DNA of 23,013 nucleotides from an uncultured Lacibacter sp. (GTDB lineage Bacteria > Bacteroidota > Bacteroidia > Chitinophagales > Chitinophagaceae). Under the pieces are notes generated by a model, which was not told the origin of the DNA, did no database searches, and saw only the letters and a list, made by a program, of their open reading frames with translations. The stretch covers positions 1 through 23,013 of the forward strand of contig NZ_CAMLGT010000026.1 in assembly GCF_946479605.1 (NCBI RefSeq). Direction: 5' to 3'. Both the position numbers and the translations under genes were made by a program. Of the stretch, positions 7,587 to 14,541 are shown in pieces; the stretch's first letter is position 1, and every line of letters starts with the position of its first letter.

Positions 7587-7955
7587 ATGATTCAGCAAGA
7601 AAGCAGATTAAACGTAGCCGATAACAGTGGTGCAAAAGAAGTGCTTTGCATCAAAGTATTGGGAAACAGCGGCCAGGATTATGCAAAGATTGGCGATAAG
7701 ATTGTGGTAACTGTAAAAGATGCATTACCAGGCGGCGGTATCAAAAAAGGTACTGTGGCAAAAGCTGTAATTGTGCGTACAAAAAACAAATTGCGTCGTA
7801 AGGATGGTTCTTACATCCGTTTCGATGATAATGCGGTAGTAATCCTCAACGCTTCAGACGAGCCACGTGGTACACGTATCTTCGGGCCTGTAGCAAGAGA
7901 GCTCCGTGATAAAGGCTATATGAAAATTATTTCATTGGCACCGGAAGTACTGTAA
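7587..7955 (+). CDS. rplN: 50S ribosomal protein L14
   Basis: The 122-residue product starts [19 protein letters not shown] and carries the L14 signature: [26 protein letters not shown] at about residues 24-50, then [15 protein letters not shown] and the C-terminal [25 protein letters not shown]14 is a five-stranded barrel protein at the subunit interface, where RsfS and initiation factor contacts lie. The ATG at 7587 follows GTTTAAGAAA. rplX follows after 89 bases. Confidence 0.98.
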   Translation: MIQQESRLNVADNSGAKEVLCIKVLGNSGQDYAKIGDKIVVTVKDALPGGGIKKGTVAKAVIVRTKNKLRRKDGSYIRFDDNAVVILNASDEPRGTRIFGPVARELRDKGYMKIISLAPEVL

Positions 7956-8044
7956 GTAATAGCAACGGGCACAGCAGCCCATGCTTCTAATATAAAGTTT
8001 CTGCTAAGCCACTAAAGTTTAGCGTTAAGCATAAAGCGAAAAAA

Positions 8045-8377
8045 ATGAGCAACAGATTTAAACCCAAGTTTAGCATCAAGAAAGGCGATTCAGTAGTTGT
8101 AATTGCCGGTGATGATAAAGATGTAAAAAAGCCTCGTACAGTGCTGGAAGTATTTCCTGAAGATGCACGTGTATTGGTAGAAGGTGTAAACATCGTAACC
8201 AAGCATACCAAACCGAGTGCGCAAAATACAAAAGGTGGTATTGTAAAGAAAGAAGCTCCTATCCACATTTCTAATGTGATGTTGTGGGATGGCAAACAAG
8301 CTACCAAAGTAAAACGCACCCGTGAAACCGGTAAACTGGTAAGGGTTTCTAAAAAATCAGGTCAGCCTGTAAAATAA
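8045..8377 (+). CDS. rplX: 50S ribosomal protein L24
   Basis: The 110-residue product contains the KOW motif of L24: IKKGDSVVVIAGDDKDVKKPRTVLEVFPED around residues 11-40, followed by EGVNIVTKHTKP and GGIVKKEAPIHISNVMLWD. L24 is one of the two assembly-initiator proteins of the large subunit. The start at 8045 follows a run of A residues. The spacer before it has the inverted motif GCTAA...TTAGC near 8002-8022. Confidence 0.98.
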   Translation: MSNRFKPKFSIKKGDSVVVIAGDDKDVKKPRTVLEVFPEDARVLVEGVNIVTKHTKPSAQNTKGGIVKKEAPIHISNVMLWDGKQATKVKRTRETGKLVRVSKKSGQPVK

Positions 8378-8404
8378 TTTAACGAAGGTTAAAACATTAA
8401 GAAA

Positions 8405-8974
8405 ATGAGTACTGTAAAATATACACCCCGTTTGGCAAGCAAGTACAAAAGTGAAGTAGTACCTGCTTTAATGAAACGTTTTGGTTACAAAAGCATCATG
8501 CAGGTTCCTAAACTGGAGAAAATCTGCCTGAACCGTGGCGTGAACGGTGCGGTGAACGACAAGAAACTGGTAGATATTGCAATCGAAGAACTGACAACAA
8601 TTACTGGTCAGAAAGCTGTTGCTACCACTTCAAAGAAAGATATCTCCAACTTTAAGTTGCGTAAAGGAATGCCAATTGGTGCACGTGTTACATTGCGTGG
8701 TGTAAACATGTACGAATTTTTGGACAGACTGATCGCTGCTTCTTTACCACGTGTACGTGACTTTAAAGGTGTAAACGATAAATCATTTGATGGTCGTGGT
8801 AACTACACAATGGGTGTTACCGAGCAAATCATCTTCCCTGAAATTGATATTGACAAAGTGAATAAAATCACTGGTTTGGATATCACTTTCGTAACTACTG
8901 CTACTACGAACGAAGAAGCATACGAGTTGCTCAAAGAACTGGGTATGCCTTTTAAAAATGCTAAAAAGGATTAA
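8405..8974 (+). CDS. rplE: 50S ribosomal protein L5
   Basis: The 189-residue product matches L5: [38 protein letters not shown] over the first 47 residues, the [26 protein letters not shown] segment, and the [17 protein letters not shown] motif near residue 140. L5 binds 5S rRNA and contacts the peptidyl-tRNA loop and S13 of the small subunit. In E. coli the region around the rplE start is the target of the S8 repressor; I did not recognise a matching S8 site here. Confidence 0.98.
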   Translation: MSTVKYTPRLASKYKSEVVPALMKRFGYKSIMQVPKLEKICLNRGVNGAVNDKKLVDIAIEELTTITGQKAVATTSKKDISNFKLRKGMPIGARVTLRGVNMYEFLDRLIAASLPRVRDFKGVNDKSFDGRGNYTMGVTEQIIFPEIDIDKVNKITGLDITFVTTATTNEEAYELLKELGMPFKNAKKD

Positions 8975-8978
8975 TCAA

Positions 8979-9033
8979 CAAAAATCCAAAACACAAAATC
9001 CAAAATAGTTTGGACATTGGAATTTGGTTTTTG
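8979..9033 (+). promoter_or_regulatory. A/T-rich imperfect inverted repeat between rplE and rpsN
   Basis: An inner TCCAAA (8999-9004)/TTTGGA (9009-9014) hairpin with an ATAG loop is flanked by an outer imperfect pair: CAAAAA-t-CCAAA (8979-8990) with TTTGG-TTTTTG (9023-9033). The motif CCAAA or its complement recurs several times, so it could also be a simple-sequence expansion. Confidence 0.4.
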
Positions 9034-9050
9034 AATATTAAAATACAATT

Positions 9051-9320
9051 ATGGCTAAAAAATCAGTAACAGCCCGTCAAAGCAAAAGAGAGAAAATGGT
9101 AGCACAGTATGCTGAAAAGCGTGCTGCGTTAAAAGCTGCCGGTGATTATGCAGCTTTGGATCAACTGCCAAAGAATGCATCACCAGTACGTTTGAAAAAC
9201 CGTTGCCAGCTCACAGGACGTCCGAAAGGTTACATTCGTTACTTCGGTATTTCCCGTGTTATGTTCCGTGACATGGCGCTGAATGGTAAAATTCCAGGTG
9301 TTAAAAAAGCAAGCTGGTAA
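9051..9320 (+). CDS. rpsN: 30S ribosomal protein S14, zinc-free form
   Basis: The 89-residue product has the long form of S14, with an N-terminal helical half ([20 protein letters not shown]), and the C-terminal signature [30 protein letters not shown], which is split over residues 46-75. Only one Cys is present, so there is no four-cysteine zinc ribbon; this is the C-minus type, which does not depend on zinc. S14 is a late protein of the head domain. Its start follows TTAAAATACAATT. A hairpin with two alternative pairings lies just downstream, before rpsH. Confidence 0.97.
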   Translation: MAKKSVTARQSKREKMVAQYAEKRAALKAAGDYAALDQLPKNASPVRLKNRCQLTGRPKGYIRYFGISRVMFRDMALNGKIPGVKKASW

Positions 9321-9369
9321 TACCGGGCCGCACAGGCGAAGTTGTGCAGGTATTGAATATGATGCACAA
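9321..9369 (+). promoter_or_regulatory. Alternating hairpin element before rpsH
   Basis: Arm A, GCACA (9330-9334), pairs with TGTGC (9343-9347), backed by an outer TACC (9321-9324)/GGTA (9349-9352). Arm B as TTGTGCA (9342-9348) can instead pair perfectly with arm C, TGCACAA (9363-9369). A:B and B:C exclude each other. The element begins directly after the rpsN stop codon and ends 44 bases before the rpsH ATG. Confidence 0.45.
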
Positions 9370-9413
9370 TAAGTAAACAACATTTATCAAAAAATCATTC
9401 AATTAAAAATACA

Positions 9414-9812
9414 ATGGTTACAGATCCTATTGCAGATTTCCTTACCCGTGTTAGAAACGCCCAAATGGCTGGTCACCGTATTGTGGAAATCCCTGCATCA
9501 AATCTTAAAAAACGTATCACTGAGATCTTATATGATCAAGGTTATATTCTTAAATACAAGTTTGAAGATGACAGCAAACAAGGTGTTATCAAGATTGCTT
9601 TGAAGTATGATCCTCAAACAAAAGTACCTGCTATCCAGGCTTTGGAACGTGTAAGCCGTCCTGGTTTACGCCAGTACTCTAAACCTGAAGATTTCCGCCG
9701 TGTAAAGAACGGTTTGGGTATCGCAATCATCAGTACTTCAAAAGGTGTAATGACTGATAAACAGGCAAAAGCCAGCAATGTTGGCGGTGAAGTACTCTGC
9801 TATATTTATTAA
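9414..9812 (+). CDS. rpsH: 30S ribosomal protein S8
   Basis: The 132-residue product begins MVTDPIADFLTRVRNAQMAGH and ends with the S8 signature GLGIAIISTSKGVMTDKQAKASNVGGEVLCYIY (split over the last 40 residues), including the STSKG RNA-binding loop. S8 binds the central domain of 16S rRNA early in assembly. In E. coli it is the autogenous repressor of the spc operon; that role is untested here, but the alternating hairpin before this gene makes it worth considering. The ATG at 9414 follows TTAAAAATACA. Confidence 0.98.
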   Translation: MVTDPIADFLTRVRNAQMAGHRIVEIPASNLKKRITEILYDQGYILKYKFEDDSKQGVIKIALKYDPQTKVPAIQALERVSRPGLRQYSKPEDFRRVKNGLGIAIISTSKGVMTDKQAKASNVGGEVLCYIY

Positions 9813-9895
9813 TCTTAACTGTTGCTGATACATTAAGCTGAAGCTATACTAAGCTGACCCGGTTAGCAACCAACTCAAAATAAAACTAAGATACT

Positions 9896-10450
9896 ATGTC
9901 TCGTATAGGAAAAAAACCGGTAACAGTTCCTCAAGGTGTTACTGTTACAGTTGGAAAAGACAATGTGGTAACAGTAAAAGGACCTAAAGGTGAATTAACT
10001 GAATCAATTGATCGTGATATTACTGTAGAAGTAAAAGATGGGGAAGTTACTTTTGGTCGTCCAACTGATCAAGGCCGCCATCGTGCAATGCATGGTTTGT
10101 ACCGTGCACTTGTTGCCAACATGGTAAAAGGTGTTACTGAAGGTTTTGAAAAGAAACTTGAACTTGTGGGTGTTGGTTACAAAGCTGCAAACCAAGGTAA
10201 CATTCTTGACCTAGCATTGGGTTATTCACATAACATCATCGTTGAAGTACCCAATGAATTGAAAGTAGCCACCGCACAGGAAAAAGGGCAGAACCCTACT
10301 ATCACACTTACTGGTATTGATAAACAATTATTAGGCGCTGTTGCTGCAAAGATCCGCAGTTTACGTAAACCTGAGCCATACAAAGGTAAAGGTGTTAAAT
10401 ATGTGGGTGAATATATCCGCCGTAAAGCTGGTAAAGCTGCTGGTAAATAA
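9896..10450 (+). CDS. rplF: 50S ribosomal protein L6
   Basis: The 184-residue product starts MSRIGKKPVTVPQGVTVTVG, contains two L6 repeats of about 80 residues each, and ends with the signature region PEPYKGKGVKYVGEYIRRKAGKAAGK (split over the last 26 residues). L6 lies near the factor-binding site and the sarcin-ricin loop. The spacing to rpsH (83 bases) and rplR (56 bases) is canonical in order, though not tight. A TCCCG/CGGGA hairpin follows its stop codon. Confidence 0.98.
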   Translation: MSRIGKKPVTVPQGVTVTVGKDNVVTVKGPKGELTESIDRDITVEVKDGEVTFGRPTDQGRHRAMHGLYRALVANMVKGVTEGFEKKLELVGVGYKAANQGNILDLALGYSHNIIVEVPNELKVATAQEKGQNPTITLTGIDKQLLGAVAAKIRSLRKPEPYKGKGVKYVGEYIRRKAGKAAGK

Positions 10451-10472
10451 TAATTATTTGAACAAATTCATT

Positions 10473-10489
10473 TCCCGGCAGTATCGGGA
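10473..10489 (+). promoter_or_regulatory. Small hairpin between rplF and rplR
   Basis: TCCCG (10473-10477) and CGGGA (10485-10489) pair around GCAGTAT. No T-run follows. It ends 17 bases before the rplR ATG. Confidence 0.35.
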
Positions 10490-10506
10490 GGTATAAATAC
10501 AAAAAG

Positions 10507-10866
10507 ATGAAAACAGATAACAAAGTCATCAGAAGACAAAAGATCCGCTACGCTGTTCGTAAGAAAGTAGGCGGAACATCTGCAACACCCCGCCTGAGTG
10601 TGTTCCGCAGTAACTCTGATATTTATGTTCAGTTAATTGATGATGTAGATGGCAAAACACTTGCTTCTGCTTCTTCAAAAGACAAAGACATTGCAGCTCA
10701 AAAAGTATCGAAGCTTGAAAAAAGCAAACTGGTAGGTGCTGCAATTGCACGCAAAGCAACCGACCTTGGCTTATCAGCTATCGTATTTGATCGTGGTGGT
10801 TACCTGTATCATGGCCGTGTAAAAGCGGTGGCAGAAGGTGCACGTGAAGCAGGTTTAAAATTCTAA
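10507..10866 (+). CDS. rplR: 50S ribosomal protein L18
   Basis: The 119-residue product has the basic L18 N-terminus ([38 protein letters not shown], split over residues 9-46) and the C-terminal signature [29 protein letters not shown]18 binds 5S rRNA with L5 and L25-type proteins and brings it to the central protuberance. The start at 10507 is preceded by AATACAAAAAG. rpsE follows 28 bases later. Confidence 0.98.
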   Translation: MKTDNKVIRRQKIRYAVRKKVGGTSATPRLSVFRSNSDIYVQLIDDVDGKTLASASSKDKDIAAQKVSKLEKSKLVGAAIARKATDLGLSAIVFDRGGYLYHGRVKAVAEGAREAGLKF

Positions 10867-10894
10867 TCAATCGTAAACATTTAATAACAGATAA

Positions 10895-11413
10895 ATGTCG
10901 AAAGTAATTGTAAACAAAGTAAAAGCAGGTGACCTGGAACTGAAAGAAAAGGTTGTAGCCATTAACCGTGTTGTTAAAACAACCAAAGGTGGCCGTGCCT
11001 TCAGTTTCTCTGCATTGGTTGTAGTGGGTAACGAAAATGGTGTGGTTGGTCATGGTTTAGGTAAAGCAAAAGAAGTACAGGAAGCGATTTCTAAAGGAAT
11101 TGAAGATGCGAAGAAAAACCTCATCAAAGTTCCTGTAATGAAAGGTACAATTCCTCACGATCAGCTTGCAAAAGAAGGTGCTGCTAAAGTACTTATTAAA
11201 CCAGCTGCACACGGTACTGGTGTAATTGCCGGTGGAAGTATGCGTGCTGTATTGGAAAGTGCTGGAGTTACCGACGTATTAGCAAAATCTTTGGGTTCTG
11301 CTAATCCACATAACGTGGTTAAAGCTACCTTCAAAGCGTTGGCTTTGTTGCGTGAACCGGTTGCTGTATCGAAAGTACGCAGCCTTGGATTAAAGAAAGT
11401 ATTTAACGGATAA
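10895..11413 (+). CDS. rpsE: 30S ribosomal protein S5
   Basis: The 172-residue product has a double-stranded RNA-binding-like N-terminal domain ([46 protein letters not shown] across residues 13-62) and a C-terminal domain with [40 protein letters not shown]5 works with S4 in decoding accuracy and with S3 and S4 at the mRNA entry site. The start at 10895 follows AACAGATAA. A tandem heptamer array lies between it and rpmD. Confidence 0.98.
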   Translation: MSKVIVNKVKAGDLELKEKVVAINRVVKTTKGGRAFSFSALVVVGNENGVVGHGLGKAKEVQEAISKGIEDAKKNLIKVPVMKGTIPHDQLAKEGAAKVLIKPAAHGTGVIAGGSMRAVLESAGVTDVLAKSLGSANPHNVVKATFKALALLREPVAVSKVRSLGLKKVFNG

Positions 11414-11420
11414 TTGAATA

Positions 11421-11455
11421 CAGTCGTCAGTCGAGAGTCGACAGTCGGCAGTCAA
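11421..11455. repeat. Five tandem 7-base units between rpsE and rpmD
   Basis: Five consecutive heptamers, CAGTCGT, CAGTCGA, GAGTCGA, CAGTCGG and CAGTCAA, fill the spacer eight bases after the rpsE stop codon. Each unit follows the pattern sAGTCnn. The unit length is not a multiple of three, so it is not a coding repeat. It may be a slippage-derived microsatellite or part of a dispersed repeat family. Confidence 0.75.
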
Positions 11456-11468
11456 AATAGACTGAGAT

Positions 11469-11651
11469 ATGAAAAAGATAAAAATCACTTTAGTAAAGAG
11501 TCCAATTGACAGACCAGAGCGCCAAAAGCAAACGCTGAAGGCACTTGGTTTGAACAAAACAAACTCAAGTAAAGAAGTAGAAGGCACTCCCCAGGTTCTT
11601 GGTATGATTCAGAAAGTGAGTCACCTGTTGAAGGTTGAGGAAGTAGCTTAA
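11469..11651 (+). CDS. rpmD: 50S ribosomal protein L30
   Basis: The 60-residue product is a complete bacterial L30: KKIKITLVKSPIDRPERQKQTLKALGLNKTNSSKEVEGTP over residues 2-41, with the Pfam-typical GLNKTNSS turn, then GMIQKVSHLLKVEEV. L30 is a small beta-alpha protein on the large subunit. The start at 11469 follows GACTGAGAT. It precedes rplO after 114 bases of spacer, which is longer than usual and contains two hairpins. Confidence 0.97.
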   Translation: MKKIKITLVKSPIDRPERQKQTLKALGLNKTNSSKEVEGTPQVLGMIQKVSHLLKVEEVA

Positions 11652-11765
11652 TCAATTAGCTAATTAACTGATGTGCTAATTCTTTGGATTAGCAAAGCAG
11701 CAGATTATCACATTATCAAATTATTTGCGAGGGGTGATTCCCCGAAAGTTCAAAATCATTTACAA
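11652..11765 (+). promoter_or_regulatory. rpmD-rplO spacer with two hairpins
   Basis: TGCTAAT (11674-11680) and ATTAGCA (11688-11694) form a perfect 7-bp stem with a 7-base loop. GGGG (11731-11734) and CCCC (11740-11743) pair around TGATT 22 bases before the rplO ATG. No T-run follows either one. No two-box promoter is visible. Confidence 0.4.
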
Positions 11766-12215
11766 ATGAAACTGCATAATTTAAAACCTGCTGAAGGTTC
11801 TACACACAAAGAAAAACGTTTAGGTCGTGGTGAAGCATCTGGTAAAGGTGGTACATCAACAAAGGGTAACAAAGGTGCGCAGAGCCATGCAAGCTTTAAA
11901 CGTAAAATAGCTCATGAAGGTGGGCAGATGCCTATTCAGCGTCGTGTACCAAAACGTGGCTTTAAAAATCCTGATCGTGTTGAGTACCGTGTATTCAACC
12001 TCGGACAAGTTGAACAACTTGCTGAAAAATACAGTATCACTGAATTTTCACTGGAAAGCTTGTACATTAATGGCTTGATCAGCCGTACAGACAGAGTTAA
12101 GATACTGGCTAACGGAGAAATCAAAACCAAGCTTACTTTCAAAGTAAACGCACTCAGCGAAAAAGCAAAAGCTGCTATTGAAGCTGCGGGTGGTACAGTT
12201 GAAATTGTAAAGTAA
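11766..12215 (+). CDS. rplO: 50S ribosomal protein L15
   Basis: I place the start at the ATG at 11766, giving 149 residues. The frame is open for 31 more codons upstream, but those residues (hydrophobic, starting at a GTG) do not belong to L15, whereas MKLHNLKPAEGSTHKEKRLG is the usual L15 start. The Gly-rich basic segment GRGEASGKGGTSTKGNKGAQ (about residues 21-40) and the GGQMPIQRRVPKRGFKN motif are diagnostic. L15 joins late in large-subunit assembly. It is the last ribosomal protein gene of the block and is followed by a strong hairpin with a T-run before secY. Confidence 0.97.
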   Translation: MKLHNLKPAEGSTHKEKRLGRGEASGKGGTSTKGNKGAQSHASFKRKIAHEGGQMPIQRRVPKRGFKNPDRVEYRVFNLGQVEQLAEKYSITEFSLESLYINGLISRTDRVKILANGEIKTKLTFKVNALSEKAKAAIEAAGGTVEIVK

Positions 12216-12231
12216 ATTTTCCCGATATTTG
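12205..12231 (+). promoter_or_regulatory. Weak candidate promoter for secY inside the end of rplO
   Basis: TTG at 12205-12207 is followed by GATATTTG at 12224-12231, a 7-of-8 match to TAnnTTTG with a 16-base gap, shorter than the usual 19. If used, transcription would begin near 12237, in the hairpin at 12235-12252. Alternative TTG at 12199-12201 gives a 22-base gap. Low confidence. Confidence 0.25.
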
Positions 12232-12234
12232 CCC

Positions 12235-12263
12235 GACGCATGCAAATGCGTCTTTTTTCTTTT
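12235..12263 (+). terminator. Intrinsic terminator-like hairpin between rplO and secY
   Basis: GACGCAT (12235-12241) and ATGCGTC (12246-12252) pair perfectly around a GNRA-type GCAA loop, followed directly by six T, C and four more T. This is a textbook intrinsic terminator. It ends 29 bases before the secY start, so secY would need read-through or its own promoter. Confidence 0.85.
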
Positions 12264-12292
12264 ACAGCAAATTTTAAAAAGATTTTTTTCCA

Positions 12293-13633
12293 GTGAAAAA
12301 ACTCATACAAACCCTAAAGAATATCTGGAGCATTGAGGAGCTGAGGAGTAAAATCATTTACACTATTTTACTCTTGCTGGTATATCGTGTGGGTTCTCAC
12401 ATTGTTTTGCCAGGCGTTGATCCTAATGGATTAGAAGACCTTAACTCAAAAGCTAAAGAAGGTATCCTTGGTATTTTCGATTCATTTGCCGGTGGTGCAT
12501 TTTCAAGTGCATCTATCTTTGCCTTAGGTATTATGCCATATATCTCTGCATCGATTTTTATGCAGCTGATGAGCATTTTGGTGCCACGTTTGCAGAAAAT
12601 GCAGAAGGAAGGTGAAAGTGGACGTAAGAAGATCAACCAATGGACACGTTACCTCACAGTAATTGTAACCATCTTCCAGGCAAGTGCATACGTTACTTAT
12701 TTAAAAAGCCCTGAAATTGCACAAAGAGCAATTATTGAATCTTACAGCAGTTTCTTCTGGTTATCTACAACAGTAATTTTAACTGCAGGTACATTGTTTG
12801 TAATGTGGTTGGGTGAGCGTATTACTGATAAAGGTTTAGGTAATGGTACATCACTCATTATCATGATTGGTATTCTTGCACGTTTCCCTGCATCTATCGC
12901 TGCTGAATTTGATTCAAAAAGCGGTGGCGTAGGTGGTGGTATCCTTACTTTCATGATCGAGATCGCTATTCTTATCGCCATCATCATGGGATTGATCATT
13001 CTCGTGCAAGGTGTACGTAAGATCGCTATCAACTATGCAAAACAGATTGTCGGTAACCGCCAGTTTGGTGGTGCCCGCCAGTTCCTGCCTGTAAAGGTGA
13101 ACAGCGCAGGTGTAATGCCCATCATCTTTGCACAGGCTATCATGTTTTTGCCAACATTGCTTACTGGGTTTGATGCTACCAAAGGTGTTGCAGCTACTTT
13201 GAGTGATCATGGCAATATCTGGTACATGATTATTTATTCTGTATTGGTAATCGGGTTTACATTCCTTTATACAGCTTTAATCTTTAATCCAAAGCAAATT
13301 GCTGATAACCTGAAACAAAACAACGGGTTTATTCCGGGTGTAAAACCTGGTCAGCCAACTGCTGATTATATAGGACAGGTAATGGACCGCATTACTTTAC
13401 CTGGTGCAGTATTCCTTGCAGCTGTGGGTATTCTTCCAGGTATTGCAAAGAATCTGGGAGTAACAAGTGGTTTCTCTACATTCTTCGGTGGCACATCGCT
13501 GCTCATCATGGTAGGTGTAGTTCTTGATACTTTACAACAAATCGAAACACACCTGTTGATGAGACAGTATGACGGTTTGATGAAGGGTGGCAAAATCCAG
13601 GGACGCCAGACCGTATCTTCATCCGCTATTTAA
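12293..13633 (+). CDS. secY: Preprotein translocase subunit SecY, GTG start
   Basis: The 446-residue product is the channel-forming subunit of the Sec translocon in the inner membrane, which moves unfolded preproteins with SecE, SecG and SecA. About ten membrane segments are visible. Signature parts include VYRVGSHIVLPGVDP near the start, FSSASIFALGIMPYISASIFMQL (plug/TM2 region, split), GNGTSLIIMIGI, and QQIETHLLMRQYDGLMKGGKIQGRQ at the C-terminus. The start is GTG at 12293; no in-frame ATG gives a better N-terminus and MKKLIQTLKNIWSIEELR is typical of the phylum. It lies 29 bases after one terminator-like hairpin and is followed by another. Confidence 0.97.
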   Translation: MKKLIQTLKNIWSIEELRSKIIYTILLLLVYRVGSHIVLPGVDPNGLEDLNSKAKEGILGIFDSFAGGAFSSASIFALGIMPYISASIFMQLMSILVPRLQKMQKEGESGRKKINQWTRYLTVIVTIFQASAYVTYLKSPEIAQRAIIESYSSFFWLSTTVILTAGTLFVMWLGERITDKGLGNGTSLIIMIGILARFPASIAAEFDSKSGGVGGGILTFMIEIAILIAIIMGLIILVQGVRKIAINYAKQIVGNRQFGGARQFLPVKVNSAGVMPIIFAQAIMFLPTLLTGFDATKGVAATLSDHGNIWYMIIYSVLVIGFTFLYTALIFNPKQIADNLKQNNGFIPGVKPGQPTADYIGQVMDRITLPGAVFLAAVGILPGIAKNLGVTSGFSTFFGGTSLLIMVGVVLDTLQQIETHLLMRQYDGLMKGGKIQGRQTVSSSAI

Positions 13634-13654
13634 TACACCACATTCACATAGAGA

Positions 13655-13680
13655 CCCTGGCCAATAAGCCGGGGTTTTTT
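13655..13680 (+). terminator. Intrinsic terminator after secY
   Basis: CCCTGGC (13655-13661) and GCCGGGG (13668-13674) pair with one G-T wobble around CAATAA, followed by six T. It ends 16 bases before the map ATG. Confidence 0.85.
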
Positions 13681-13696
13681 AATACATACTGATTTT

Positions 13697-14503
13697 ATGA
13701 TTCATTACCGTTCACCATTAGAAATTGAATTGATCCGTAAAAGTGCCTTGCTTGTTGGCGATGCATTGGCAGAAGCTGCTAAGATGCTGAAGGCAGGCGT
13801 TACGACCATGCAGGTAGATGCAAGAGTTGAACAGTTTATTCGTGATAATGGTGCTATTCCTTCATTTAAGAATTACCAGGGTACTTATCCGTTTGCCACC
13901 TGTATTTCTGTGAACGACGCTGTTGTGCATGGATTTCCGACAAATAATGTTTTGAAAGACGGCGATATCGTATCGGTTGATGTGGGTGCATTTATGAACG
14001 GTTACCATGGCGATAGTGCATACACATTCATTATAGGAAGCACAACAGATGATGTAAAAAAACTGCTAAGGGTAACACGTGAGTCTTTATACAAAGGCAT
14101 TGAAAAAGCGGTGCATGGAAATCGTGTTGGTGATATTTCATTTGCCATACAGGATTATACAGAGAAGCAACATGGATATGGTGTGGTGCGTGAGTTGGTA
14201 GGCCATGGTTTAGGGCGTAACCTGCATGAAGATCCACAAGTGCCTAACTACGGTAAACGTGGAACAGGTTCAAAGTTGAAGGAAGGAACAGTGATTGCAA
14301 TTGAGCCAATGATCAACTTAGGTAAGAAAGAAGTATATCATGATGAAGATGGATGGACCATCCGCACTGCAGATGGCTTACCATCTGCACATTACGAACA
14401 TGATGTGTGTATTAAAAAAGGGAAGGCAGATATTCTTTCTTCATTTGTTGCAATTGAAGCAGCTGAGAAAGCTAATCCAAATCTTGATGCTACTTACTAT
14501 TAA
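13697..14503 (+). CDS. map: Type I methionine aminopeptidase
   Basis: The 268-residue product removes the initiator Met from new proteins when the second residue is small. The five metal ligands are visible: Asp95 (VDVGA), Asp106 (GDSAYTF), His170 (VGHGLGRNLHE), Glu203 (IEPMI) and Glu234 (YEHDV). The substrate-binding His79 (VVHGFP) and His177 are also present. There is no N-terminal zinc-finger extension, so it is the short type Ia form. The gene follows secY, as in many spc operons, but a terminator lies between the two. infA and rpmJ, which commonly follow map, are absent here. A perfect terminator hairpin lies directly downstream. Confidence 0.97.
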   Translation: MIHYRSPLEIELIRKSALLVGDALAEAAKMLKAGVTTMQVDARVEQFIRDNGAIPSFKNYQGTYPFATCISVNDAVVHGFPTNNVLKDGDIVSVDVGAFMNGYHGDSAYTFIIGSTTDDVKKLLRVTRESLYKGIEKAVHGNRVGDISFAIQDYTEKQHGYGVVRELVGHGLGRNLHEDPQVPNYGKRGTGSKLKEGTVIAIEPMINLGKKEVYHDEDGWTIRTADGLPSAHYEHDVCIKKGKADILSSFVAIEAAEKANPNLDATYY

Positions 14504-14513
14504 GAAAAGATTG

Positions 14514-14538
14514 CTCCCTGTCAACAGGGAGTTTTTTT
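14514..14538 (+). terminator. Intrinsic terminator after map
   Basis: CTCCCTG (14514-14520) and CAGGGAG (14525-14531) pair perfectly around TCAA, followed by seven T (14532-14538). The T-run ends three bases before the GTG start of the next gene. Confidence 0.9.
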
Positions 14539-14541
14539 ATT

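Noticed and set aside
11421..11455. Possible CRISPR-like array
   Set aside because: The units are only seven bases and contiguous, with no spacers and no cas genes.
11673..11765. In-frame extension of rplO from a GTG
   Set aside because: The extra 31 residues are unlike L15, while MKLHNLKPAEGS at 11766 is the family start.
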